Source: Geobacter sp. DSM 9736 (GTDB taxonomy: Bacteria > Desulfobacterota > Desulfuromonadia > Geobacterales > Geobacteraceae). From it: DNA of 64,000 nucleotides. A model generated the notes under the pieces. The model was not told the origin of the DNA. It searched no databases and worked only from the letters and a program-made list of their open reading frames with translations. Made by a program: the position numbers and the translations under genes. Location: assembly GCF_900187405.1 (NCBI RefSeq), contig NZ_LT896716.1, forward strand, positions 124,001-188,000. The letters are read 5' to 3'. Position 1 is the first letter of the stretch, and the number at the start of each line of letters is the position of its first letter. Positions 25,008 through 32,791 of the stretch are shown here, piece after piece.

Positions 25008-26999
25008 ATGTCGTTCTTCTCCAATAAAGAACCCCGCCAGGCTTCTGCGGCCGATGCCACGGCCAAAGCCAGGAAAGTCGCGCTCGTCGGGAACCCCAAT
25101 GTGGGCAAGAGCGTTCTCTTCAATGCCCTGACTGGTTCGTACGTTACCGTATCCAACTACCCCGGGACATCCGTAGAGGTCTCCAGAGGTTCGGCCGTCA
25201 TAGGGGGGGAGGCATTCGAGGTCATCGATACCCCCGGCATGTACTCGATTCTTCCCATCACCGAGGAGGAGCGGGTCGCCCGCGAGATATTGCTGAATGA
25301 ATCCCCCGATCTTGTGATCCATGTCATAGATGCGCGGAACCTGGAGCGGATGCTCGCCATGACGCTGCAGCTCGTGGAAGCGGAGCTGCCGGTGATCCTC
25401 GTAGTCAACATAATGGACGAGGCGGAGCGGATGGGGCTTCTCCTTGACCTTCCTCTACTGGCGGAGAAGCTCGGAATTCCGGTCATCGGCGCCGCCACTG
25501 CTAGAAAGCGCGGTCTTGCCGAAATACGTGAGGCCATTGCCGCGGGACCACCCGAGAAACGGGCATCTTTCGGCTACAGCAAGCGGCTCGAAAACGATAT
25601 CAATACAATATCCGACGAACTCACCGGCGAATACCGGCTGTCGCGCAAGGCGCTGGCGCTGCTTCTCCTCCAGCGTGACGAGGAAGTTGCGGCCATCGTG
25701 AAGCGTGAGGAAAAGGAGCATTACCCGCAGGTCGAGACCAGGGTGAAGGAGAAGGTATTCGAGCGGCGCGAGTCATTTCATCTCGACCTTTCCATGGAGC
25801 GGAAGGGGATCGTCCGTGCGCTTATGGAGGGGGTTCTCAATCTGCCGAAGAACCGTCCCGTAACGATGGGTGAGCGGCTGTCGCGCTGGGCCGTCCGCCC
25901 CCTTACCGGCGTTCCCCTGCTCCTGATCGTCCTCTACTACGGCCTCTACAAGTTCGTCGGCTCCTTCGGCGCCGGGACCCTTGTGGATTTTCTGGAAGGG
26001 ACCATCTTCGAGGAGTATTTCAACCCTTGGATCATTAATGTAGTCAACGGCATTGTGCCGTGGTGGTATGTACAGGAGCTGCTGGTGGGTGAGTACGGCA
26101 TCATCACCCTCGGGCTCCGCTACGCGGTGGGAATCATTCTTCCCATTGTCGCCACTTTTTTCCTCTTCTTCTCCATCCTTGAAGACAGCGGCTATTTCCC
26201 CAGGCTGGCCCTTCTCGTGGACCGGCTCTTCAAGAAGATAGGCCTCACCGGCCGCGCCGTCATTCCCATAGTACTAGGCTTCGGGTGCGATACCATGGCG
26301 ACGATGGTAACGCGGACCCTTGAGACGGTGCGGGAGCGCATACTGGCAACGATTCTGCTCGCACTGGCCATTCCCTGCTCGGCGCAGCTCGGCGTGATCC
26401 TTGCGCTCCTCTCCCAGGCTCCGGGCGCGCTCCTCGTATGGGCAGGCTGCCTCGTCCTCATCTTCCTGGTGATCGGCTTCATCGCTGCCCGCCTCATGCC
26501 GGGAGAGACGCCCATGTTCTACATGGAGCTTCCCCCCATGCGGCTTCCCCAGCTGTCGAACATACTCACGAAGACCTACACCAGGATGCAGTGGTACTTC
26601 ATGGAGATTCTTCCCCTCTTCATACTGGCTTCCGTCCTCCTCTGGCTCGGCAAGATCACCGACTTCTTCGATACCCTCGTCGAGTGGATGAGCCCGGTAA
26701 TGGGAGCTATCGGCCTTCCCCGCGAAGCAGCAGTGGCATTCATCTTCGGGTTCTTCCGGCGCGACTACGGCGCGGCGGGTCTGTACGATCTTCAGACCAA
26801 GGGAGGGCTCGACGCGCGCCAGCTGACGGTGGCTGCTGTCACGCTCACGCTCTTCATCCCCTGCGTCGCACAGTTCCTCGTTATGAAGCGGGAGCGAGGG
26901 CTGGCCGTCGCGACCGGGATAGGCCTTTTCGTGAGCGTTCTCGCCTTCGGCAGCGGCTGGCTCCTGAATCAGGTGCTCCTCGCGACGAACATTCTGTAA
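25008..26999 (+). CDS. feoB: Ferrous iron transporter FeoB (first copy)
   Basis: A 663-residue FeoB. The N-terminal G domain has G1 GNPNVGKS, G2 NYPGTS, G3 DTPG and G4 NIMD. A helical GDI-like segment follows (about 190-280), then about nine to ten membrane helices with the Gate motifs VLGFGCDTMATMVTR and PCSAQLG. The last Gate region has FRRDYGAAGLYDLQ, a variant of the usual form. It takes up Fe(II) across the inner membrane, driven or gated by GTP. The ATG at 25008 with AGAGGTGG eight bases upstream is preferred to one 20 codons earlier, which would place the Fur box inside the gene. It forms an operon with the zinc-ribbon and DtxR genes. No FeoA is directly next to it; the FeoA domain is in the DtxR protein. 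Confidence 0.95.
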   Translation: MSFFSNKEPRQASAADATAKARKVALVGNPNVGKSVLFNALTGSYVTVSNYPGTSVEVSRGSAVIGGEAFEVIDTPGMYSILPITEEERVAREILLNESPDLVIHVIDARNLERMLAMTLQLVEAELPVILVVNIMDEAERMGLLLDLPLLAEKLGIPVIGAATARKRGLAEIREAIAAGPPEKRASFGYSKRLENDINTISDELTGEYRLSRKALALLLLQRDEEVAAIVKREEKEHYPQVETRVKEKVFERRESFHLDLSMERKGIVRALMEGVLNLPKNRPVTMGERLSRWAVRPLTGVPLLLIVLYYGLYKFVGSFGAGTLVDFLEGTIFEEYFNPWIINVVNGIVPWWYVQELLVGEYGIITLGLRYAVGIILPIVATFFLFFSILEDSGYFPRLALLVDRLFKKIGLTGRAVIPIVLGFGCDTMATMVTRTLETVRERILATILLALAIPCSAQLGVILALLSQAPGALLVWAGCLVLIFLVIGFIAARLMPGETPMFYMELPPMRLPQLSNILTKTYTRMQWYFMEILPLFILASVLLWLGKITDFFDTLVEWMSPVMGAIGLPREAAVAFIFGFFRRDYGAAGLYDLQTKGGLDARQLTVAAVTLTLFIPCVAQFLVMKRERGLAVATGIGLFVSVLAFGSGWLLNQVLLATNIL

Positions 27000-27022
27000 C
27001 GAGGAGACATTAGAGGTGTGGT

Positions 27023-27226
27023 ATGATCCGCTGCGGACTCTGCGGACATGAATATGCCGAAGCCGACGGGATAACCGGGTGCGGTAAATGCGGCAAGCCG
27101 GGCGCGTGCCGGATGGTTCGCTGCCCCCGCTGCTTCTACGAGAACGCACCGGAACCGAAGCTCGTGAAGAAGGTAAGGAAGCTTTTCCGTAAAGATCCAG
27201 GAGACGTTACCGGAAAATCGGAGTAA
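27023..27226 (+). CDS. Small zinc-ribbon protein of the feo operon
   Basis: A 67-residue protein, MIRCGLCGHEYAEADGITGCGKCGKPGACRMVRCPRCFYENAPEP, with four CxxC or CxxxC pairs and a basic tail. It looks like a double zinc ribbon or an Fe-binding peptide. It sits 23 bases after feoB-1, with AGAGGTG before the ATG, and 64 bases before the DtxR gene. It may be a metal-binding helper of FeoB in place of FeoC; that is inference from position. Confidence 0.7.
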   Translation: MIRCGLCGHEYAEADGITGCGKCGKPGACRMVRCPRCFYENAPEPKLVKKVRKLFRKDPGDVTGKSE

Positions 27227-27290
27227 TCGCAGGCGTTTCTGTCGATTCTCGCCCCGGGACTGACTCCTTTTCAATTCAAAGGAGCGCACC

Positions 27291-27935
27291 ATGAAACTGT
27301 CAGATAAAGCCGAAGAAATACTCGAAGCCCTCTGGATAGCCGTGGAGGAAGAGGGGAAAGGGTTCGCGGAACTGGACAAGATCGGCGTCGCCGTCGGTGA
27401 CCCTGCGTGGAGCGAACTGGCCCAGCTCGCGTTCATCGAGGTTAGAGAGGGACGGGTTTACCTCCGCCAGGAAGGGAAGGGGGAGGGGCGCAGCACCGTC
27501 CGCCGGCACAGGCTTGCCGAAAGGCTCATGATGGATGTGTTCGACATCCGTGGTGAAGCAGGTGACGACAAGGCCTGCCAGTTCGAGCACCTGCTCCATG
27601 AGGGTGTGGACACCAAGCTCTGCACCATGCTGAACCATCCGGAGACATGCCCCCACGGCAAACCCATTCCCCCGGGGGAATGCTGCGATGAGGCGAAGAA
27701 GAGCGGGGACCTGGGGGTAGTTCCGCTCACGGAGCTCAGGGCCAACGACGAGGGGGAAATTGCCTACATCCAGACCAAAGACGACAAGAAGATGCAGAAG
27801 CTGATGGCGATGGGGGTGCTCCCCGGCAACCGGATCGTGCTCCAGCAGACATTTCCCTCCTTTATTTTCCGCGTAGGTTTCTCTGAATTTGCCATCGACA
27901 CCGCCATGGCAAGGGAGATATTCGTGCGGAGGTAG
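27291..27935 (+). CDS. ideR: DtxR/IdeR-type iron-dependent regulator with FeoA domain
   Basis: A 214-residue protein. The N-terminal winged helix is compact (residues 1-60). The dimer and metal domain carries the family signature RRHRLAERLMMDVF and the ligand-rich CQFEHLLHEGVDTKLCTML, then NHPETCPHGKPIPPG. Residues about 140-214 are an SH3-like FeoA domain (LTELRANDEGEIAYIQTKDDKKMQKLMAMGVLPGN). With Fe(II) or Mn(II) it binds DNA. The helix-turn-helix is shorter than in classical DtxR. The gene follows feoB and the zinc-ribbon gene and ends in a strong terminator. Having Fur and a DtxR homologue in one cluster suggests a two-level iron response. Confidence 0.88.
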   Translation: MKLSDKAEEILEALWIAVEEEGKGFAELDKIGVAVGDPAWSELAQLAFIEVREGRVYLRQEGKGEGRSTVRRHRLAERLMMDVFDIRGEAGDDKACQFEHLLHEGVDTKLCTMLNHPETCPHGKPIPPGECCDEAKKSGDLGVVPLTELRANDEGEIAYIQTKDDKKMQKLMAMGVLPGNRIVLQQTFPSFIFRVGFSEFAIDTAMAREIFVRR

Positions 27936-27947
27936 CCAGATGATGCG

Positions 27948-27971
27948 GGCTCGCAGTAGCGAGCCTTTTTT
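27948..27971 (+). terminator. Rho-independent terminator after the fur-feoB-ideR cluster
   Basis: Perfect stem GGCTCGC-AGTA-GCGAGCC followed by six T. Confidence 0.93.
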
Positions 27972-27982
27972 AAAAAGATGTA

Positions 27983-28009
27983 TTGACAATGACTTTCAAT
28001 TTTGATAAT
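27983..28009 (+). promoter_or_regulatory. Fur-controlled promoter of the second feo operon
   Basis: TTGACA (27983-27988), 15-base spacer, GATAAT (28004-28009). The spacer TGACTTTCAATTTTGA (27990-28005) is an AT-rich Fur-like half-site pair, so bound Fur would cover the promoter. Confidence 0.65.
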
Positions 28010-28091
28010 TTCCCTCCAGCATTAATGAGCAAACCGGACCGATCCCTTTTCGCCGGTTTTAGTAGACCCGCCCTTTTTTTTATCGGTTAAT

Positions 28092-28106
28092 TGAAAATAA
28101 AAGTCA
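28092..28106 (+). promoter_or_regulatory. Second candidate Fur box before the DUF2325 gene
   Basis: TGAAAAT-A-AAAGTCA, 16 bases before the ATG at 28123. TGAC/GTCA ends match the site at 27990. Confidence 0.55.
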
Positions 28107-28122
28107 TTATTAGGGATTGATC

Positions 28123-28461
28123 ATGTGTGTTGCGATAATCGGTGGAATGACAAGGCTTGAGCAGCATTATCGCGACGAAGCAGAGCGTCTCGGTGTTACC
28201 CTTAAGGTCTTCCCGACGGCCGAGCACCGAATGGAAAACAAGCTGCGGTGCGTGGACGCAGTGATCATCTTTACCGGGAAGGTGTCACACCGGGCGCGCA
28301 ATGAGGCCGTATCGGCTGCGAAGAGCATGGGGATACCTGTACATATGCGTCACTCGTGTGGGGTCTGCACCCTGCGACAATGCCTCGGATGCATCGCGCC
28401 CGAGGAAGAGTGCGAAAGGAGAAAGGATCATGTTGTCACTGGGACTGCTGTCCGCCGGTGA
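28123..28461 (+). CDS. DUF2325-family protein, first gene of the feoAAB operon
   Basis: A 112-residue protein starting MCVAIIGGMTRLEQHYRDEA. The Rossmann-like start, the middle CVDAVIIFTGKVSHRARNEA and the MGIPVHMRHSCGVCTL part fit DUF2325. Cys pairs near the end (CGVCTLRQCLGC) could hold a metal. The function of the family is not established. It lies between two Fur-like sites and overlaps the next feoA by 32 bases, so it is clearly part of the iron operon. Confidence 0.75.
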   Translation: MCVAIIGGMTRLEQHYRDEAERLGVTLKVFPTAEHRMENKLRCVDAVIIFTGKVSHRARNEAVSAAKSMGIPVHMRHSCGVCTLRQCLGCIAPEEECERRKDHVVTGTAVRR

Positions 28462-28663
28462 GAAGGCGGAAATCGTGGCGGTGCGGGAGCTGGCGGTTGC
28501 GGGAGCCAACTGTGAGTGCCGGATCGAGGATATGGGGCTGAGGGTCGGCAAGACCATTGAGATGCTCAGTAACGGCGGCGGCGCAATTCTCCTTAGGGTT
28601 GACGAGTCGAGGATCGCCATCGGCCGCGGCATGGCTATGAAGATAATGGTGAGGAGGCAGTGA
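28430..28663 (+). CDS. feoA: FeoA-domain protein (first)
   Basis: A 77-residue FeoA: LGLLSAGEKAEIVAVREL, then IEDMGLRVGKTIEMLSNGGGAILLRVDESRIAIGRGMAMKIMV. This is the small SH3-like cytosolic partner of FeoB. The start at 28430 has AAGGAGAAAGG before it and lies inside the end of the preceding gene in another frame. The stop shares bases with the next start (TGATG). Confidence 0.9.
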   Translation: MLSLGLLSAGEKAEIVAVRELAVAGANCECRIEDMGLRVGKTIEMLSNGGGAILLRVDESRIAIGRGMAMKIMVRRQ

Positions 28664-28890
28664 TGAATCTGGCTAAGCTGAAGCCCGGCGAAAAGGGAAC
28701 GATAACGGCCATTGGCGCCATCGGCCCGCTGAAAAGACGGTTGATGGATATGGGAGTTCTGGTCGGGGAGGAAGTGAAGGTGGTCAAGGTGGCACCGCTG
28801 GGGGACCCGATAGAGGTGACGGTAAAAAATTACCAGCTCTCGCTGCGCAAGAAAGAGGCGGAGGGAATTTCTGTGGAGGTGGCGAAATGA
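28663..28890 (+). CDS. feoA: FeoA-domain protein (second)
   Basis: A 75-residue FeoA: MNLAKLKPGEKGTITAIGAIGPLKRRLMDMGVLVGEEVKVVKVAPLGDP. It holds the classical RRLMDMG motif and so looks the more typical of the tandem pair. GAGGAGG lies ahead of the ATG. It overlaps feoB by four bases (ATGA). Confidence 0.93.
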   Translation: MNLAKLKPGEKGTITAIGAIGPLKRRLMDMGVLVGEEVKVVKVAPLGDPIEVTVKNYQLSLRKKEAEGISVEVAK

Positions 28891-31118
28891 AGGGTAATGC
28901 CGGGATCAAGATCCAGTCCGCCGAGGAGGCTCCGCTGCTCAGGCCGGTGGAAAAGCGGCAGATTACGGTTGCGGTGGCGGGGAACCCGAACGCCGGCAAG
29001 TCCACCCTCATCAACGCGATAGCCGGCAGCCGGCTGCACGTCGGCAACTGGCCGGGTGTCACGGTGGAGAAGAAGGAGGCGAGTTTCGACTATTCCGGCA
29101 GGAAAATCCGCCTCGTCGACCTTCCCGGTACCTATTCCCTTTCCCCCTACACCCAGGAGGAGATCATTGCCCGGGACTACCTCGTTCACGAGAAGCCGGA
29201 CCTGATCGTCAATGTGGTGGATGCGACCAACCTCGAGCGCAACATCTACCTCACCATTCAACTCCTGGAGCTGGGAATTCCGGTGGTTATGGCTCTCAAC
29301 ATGTTCGATGAGGCCGAGGCGAAGGGATACCGCATCGATGTGCCGGGGATCGAGAAGATGCTTGGCGTCACGGTGATTCCTACCGCCGCAGTAAAAAACG
29401 CCGGGATGAAAGAACTGCTGGAGGCGGTGCTCGCTGTTGCCGATCGCCCGCAGCAGCATCAACCCCGGCAGCTTAACTACGGGGAAGACATCGAGGCTGC
29501 TGCGGAATGGGTTTGCGCGACGCTCAAGAAGGATTACGAGGAACTGGCTTCCCGCTTCCCGCTTCGCTGGCTCTCGTACAAGCTGATGGAAGGGGACGCC
29601 TGCGTCGCGAAGGAAGCGGGCATGTCTCCCGAGGTGGTAGCGGGCGAGCCGCTGCACCACCTGATGAAGTGTCATGGGGAGGATATCGAGGCGCTGATGG
29701 CCGACGCCCGTTACGGCCTCGCTTCGGGCCTTACCCGCGAGGTGCTGGTGAAGCCGGAGATCCGGAAGATGGAGCTGACGGAAAAGATTGATAGGATCGT
29801 CCTGAACCGCTTCCTCGGTATTCCGATTTTCCTCGGGGCCATGTGGCTGGTGTTCAAGCTGACTTTCGACCTTTCCTCTCCCTTCGGCGACTGGATCGAC
29901 GCCATGACGAGCGGTCCTTTCAAAAGATGGGCAGCCGCCATTCTTGGCTCCATCGGCGCTCCGGAGTGGACCGTTTCTCTCGTCAACGACGGCGTCATCG
30001 CCGGCGTCGGATTCGTCCTCGTCTTCGTCCCGGTCATCTTCGCAATGATGTTCTTCATCACCTTCCTGGAGGGGAGCGGCTACATGGCGCGGGCGGCATT
30101 CGTCATGGACCGGGCGATGCACACAATCGGCCTCCACGGAAAATCGTTCATTCCGATGCTCCTGGGTTTCGGCTGCAACGTTCCCGGCATCTACGCAACC
30201 AGGACACTTGAAAACCCGAGGGACAAGGCACTGACGGCCCTTCTTCTTCCTCTGATGTCGTGCGGGGCGAGGCTACCTGTCTACGTCCTCTTCGTGGGCG
30301 TTTTCTTCGCAGGCAGCTCCGGCACCGTCATCTGGTCCCTCTACCTGATGGGGATCGCACTGGCGATCCTGATGGGGCTAATCTTCAAGCGCACCCTGTT
30401 TCGCGGCGAGGCACCCATGTTCATCATGGAGCTTCCGCCCTACCGGATGCCCTCCTTCAAGAGCCTCTGCCTCCACACCTGGGAGAAGGGAAAGCACTTC
30501 CTCATCAAGGCCGGTACCTACATTTTCGCCGTCTCGGTCCTTGTCTGGTTTCTGCTGAACCTCCCGTGGGGGGTCGAGAGCAAGAGGGACTCCTACCTCG
30601 GGAAAACCGGTGCAGTGGTCGCCCCGGTGCTGGCACCGCTCGGCTTCGGCACCTGGGAGGCGGCATCGGCTCTCATCACCGGAGTTATTGCCAAGGAGAT
30701 CGTCGTCGGCACCATGGGAGAGATCTACGCCGCCACCAAAGAGAAAGAGGAGAAGAAGGACACGCCTACCCTGGGGGAAGATCTGAGGGAGATCGTCACC
30801 TCATTCGGAGCGGCTGCCAGGGACTCGGTGATGAATGTAGCGGCTTCTTTCCACCCGTCCAGCCTGTCGATGGAGGAGGAAGAGGACAATTCCGGGCTCA
30901 AGGCTTCGATCCGCCAGCAGTTCACTCCCCTTACCGCCTATGCCTTTATGGCCTTCGTCCTGCTCTACATGCCTTGTGTCGTGGTGGCGGTAGCGATGCG
31001 GCAGGAGTTCGGTTCGTGGAAGTGGTTCGGGGTGGCGCTCCTGTACCAGACGGTGCTGGCCTGGAGTGTGGCTTTCATAATCTATCAGGGGGGGAAACTC
31101 CTCGGGCTTGGGGGCTGA
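28887..31118 (+). CDS. feoB: Ferrous iron transporter FeoB (second copy)
   Basis: A 743-residue FeoB with G1 GNPNAGKS, G2 NWPGVTVEK, G3 DLPGTYSL and G4 NMFDEAE, a GDI segment, and the membrane core with Gate motifs MLLGFGCNVPGIYATRTLE and MSCGARLPVYVLF. This is the canonical FeoB form, unlike the divergent first copy. Two FeoB genes with distinct Gates may differ in metal preference (Fe versus Mn or another divalent ion); this is inference. It is translationally coupled to feoA. Confidence 0.96.
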   Translation: MKGNAGIKIQSAEEAPLLRPVEKRQITVAVAGNPNAGKSTLINAIAGSRLHVGNWPGVTVEKKEASFDYSGRKIRLVDLPGTYSLSPYTQEEIIARDYLVHEKPDLIVNVVDATNLERNIYLTIQLLELGIPVVMALNMFDEAEAKGYRIDVPGIEKMLGVTVIPTAAVKNAGMKELLEAVLAVADRPQQHQPRQLNYGEDIEAAAEWVCATLKKDYEELASRFPLRWLSYKLMEGDACVAKEAGMSPEVVAGEPLHHLMKCHGEDIEALMADARYGLASGLTREVLVKPEIRKMELTEKIDRIVLNRFLGIPIFLGAMWLVFKLTFDLSSPFGDWIDAMTSGPFKRWAAAILGSIGAPEWTVSLVNDGVIAGVGFVLVFVPVIFAMMFFITFLEGSGYMARAAFVMDRAMHTIGLHGKSFIPMLLGFGCNVPGIYATRTLENPRDKALTALLLPLMSCGARLPVYVLFVGVFFAGSSGTVIWSLYLMGIALAILMGLIFKRTLFRGEAPMFIMELPPYRMPSFKSLCLHTWEKGKHFLIKAGTYIFAVSVLVWFLLNLPWGVESKRDSYLGKTGAVVAPVLAPLGFGTWEAASALITGVIAKEIVVGTMGEIYAATKEKEEKKDTPTLGEDLREIVTSFGAAARDSVMNVAASFHPSSLSMEEEEDNSGLKASIRQQFTPLTAYAFMAFVLLYMPCVVVAVAMRQEFGSWKWFGVALLYQTVLAWSVAFIIYQGGKLLGLGG

Positions 31119-31119
31119 T

Positions 31120-31266
31120 ATGGGCATCGTAGACGTGACAATCGCAGTCATCATCGTAGCAGGCGCAGGGTACCTCCTCTATCACTCCCTATGGAAGAAG
31201 AAGGGACATTGCACCGGCTCCGGGTGCGGCGGCAGTTGCGCGACAGGAAAGCGCTTGCATAAGTAG
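31120..31266 (+). CDS. FeoB-associated Cys-rich membrane peptide
   Basis: A 48-residue peptide: MGIVDVTIAVIIVAGAGYLL as one membrane helix, then a basic segment HSLWKKKGHC and a Gly/Cys tail CTGSGCGGSCATG with four Cys counted from residue 31. This matches the FeoB-associated Cys-rich membrane protein family found after feoB. The ATG follows the feoB stop by one base (TGATATG). It probably binds metal or stabilises FeoB. Confidence 0.85.
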   Translation: MGIVDVTIAVIIVAGAGYLLYHSLWKKKGHCTGSGCGGSCATGKRLHK

Positions 31267-31359
31267 TGGTGATCTCAAGGTAATCAGGACAGAGCCGAAA
31301 AGGGCTTATAACGCACATCGTCGCACAATATTAATCAGGTTCAAAGGGAGACAACCGGA

Positions 31360-32574
31360 ATGAAGCGCGTCGTGAGTATTGGAGTGGCAGTCTTGTTGGC
31401 AGCGGCGGCAAATCTCCATGCAGCCGAAGGAAATCTGCTGGGCGACTGGGCAGGGCTGAGGCCAGCAATGGAGGAGAAGGGGCTTACGGCGGAGGCGGTA
31501 CTGACGACCGATTTTCTTTACAATACCAGCGGCGGCATCAGGAAACGCGGAACCATCCTCGGCAACGTTGATGTTACCTTGAAGCTGGACACCGACAAGG
31601 CAGGCTGGTGGAAGAACGGAACCTTTTTTCTCTACTTCCTCGGCAATTTCAATTCAAACGGGCCCATGACCGAGATCGTCGGCGATGTGCAGGCCAGCAG
31701 CAATATCGAGGCCGATAGCAAATTCAAGCTCTATGAGGCGTGGTACGAGCACCGGTTTTCCGGCGATCGGTTCTCGGTTCTTGGCGGTCTGCACGACTAC
31801 AACAGCGAGTTCGACGTGGTCGAGTACGGTTCCCTCTTCATCAATAGCTCCTTCGGCATCGCTCCCGACATCTCCCAGACGGGCCCGTCCATCTTCCCTA
31901 CCACGTCCCTGGGACTCCGGCTTAAGGCTCAGCCGACGGAGAAGAGCTACCTTCTGGCCGCACTCTACGATGGCGTGCCGGGGGACCCTCATGATCCGCC
32001 GCGCACTGCCGTCATCCTGAAGGAGGAGGATGGAGTATTTGCCGCTTTCGAGGCGGGGATGTCGGCGGGGCAGCCGGGGGAGAAGGATTATTACAAGCTG
32101 GGCGCCGGAGCGTGGCTGCATACCGCCGAGGTGGAAAACTTCGACGGGCATCCCAAGGGGACGAATCACGGATACTACCTAATCGCCGAAAAAACGCTTT
32201 TCGCCGAGAGTGCCGCCGGGCAGGGTCTTGGGGGCTTTGCGCAGGTGGGCTGGGCCGACGACGACTGGAATCAGATCGCATATTACTGGGGTATGGGGCT
32301 CAACTACACCGGCCTGATCCCGGGACGTGATCGTGACAGTGCAGGTATTGCGGTGGGAAGCGCCAGGAACGGCAACAAGTTCATGGACTTCAGGAGCAAT
32401 GTCGAGGGTGCCCCCGTGGAGCGTTCCGAGACGGCCATCGAAGTGACCTATCGTGCGGAGGTATTCCCGGGGGTGGTCGTCCAGCCGGACTTCCAGTACA
32501 TAGTCAATCCGGGGATGGACCCATCTCTGAACAACGCTTTCCAGATCGGGTCGCGGGTCGAGATCGCTTTCTGA
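31360..32574 (+). CDS. OprB-family carbohydrate-selective type outer-membrane porin
   Basis: A 404-residue protein with signal peptide ending LHAAEG. The mature start GNLLGDWAGLRPAMEEKGLTAEAVLTTDFLYN is the OprB hallmark, followed by amphipathic beta strands and a C-terminal Phe (VEIAF) typical of outer-membrane barrels. AGGGAGA precedes the ATG. OprB proteins are often called sugar porins, yet in metal-reducing bacteria they are also found near metal genes. The substrate is unknown. It lies 94 bases after the Feo unit with its own terminator, so it may be co-regulated by iron. Confidence 0.85.
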   Translation: MKRVVSIGVAVLLAAAANLHAAEGNLLGDWAGLRPAMEEKGLTAEAVLTTDFLYNTSGGIRKRGTILGNVDVTLKLDTDKAGWWKNGTFFLYFLGNFNSNGPMTEIVGDVQASSNIEADSKFKLYEAWYEHRFSGDRFSVLGGLHDYNSEFDVVEYGSLFINSSFGIAPDISQTGPSIFPTTSLGLRLKAQPTEKSYLLAALYDGVPGDPHDPPRTAVILKEEDGVFAAFEAGMSAGQPGEKDYYKLGAGAWLHTAEVENFDGHPKGTNHGYYLIAEKTLFAESAAGQGLGGFAQVGWADDDWNQIAYYWGMGLNYTGLIPGRDRDSAGIAVGSARNGNKFMDFRSNVEGAPVERSETAIEVTYRAEVFPGVVVQPDFQYIVNPGMDPSLNNAFQIGSRVEIAF

Positions 32575-32590
32575 TAGCAGCAGAAATACT

Positions 32591-32622
32591 CCCTGCCCAA
32601 GTCCGGGCAGGGGGTTTTTTTT
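32591..32622 (+). terminator. Rho-independent terminator after the porin gene
   Basis: Stem CCCTGCCC-N6-GGGCAGGG followed by GG and eight T. Confidence 0.93.
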
Positions 32623-32627
32623 ATATG

Positions 32628-32750
32628 AAGGTTGTTGAAAAACAGCCATCTCGCCGCCGTCCTCGAAAGCCGCCGTGTGCGGCGTGGCGCTGCCACGCCT
32701 CCGTGGGGCTTTCTGCGGGTGCGACGATCTGACTGTTTTTGAACAACCTT
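32628..32750. repeat. MITE-like repeat R1, copy a
   Basis: 123 bases bounded by an 18-base terminal inverted repeat, AAGGTTGTTGAAAAACAG and CTGTTTTTGAACAACCTT (17 of 18 pair). Inside are nested palindromes, GAAAGCC...GGCTTTC and GGCGTGG-N5-CCACGCC. Copy b at 35892-36013 is almost the same and in the same orientation. Confidence 0.9.
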
Positions 32751-32791
32751 TTCTGTTTACGGCGGGGTACATTCTTGCCGGCTTCGCTTGG

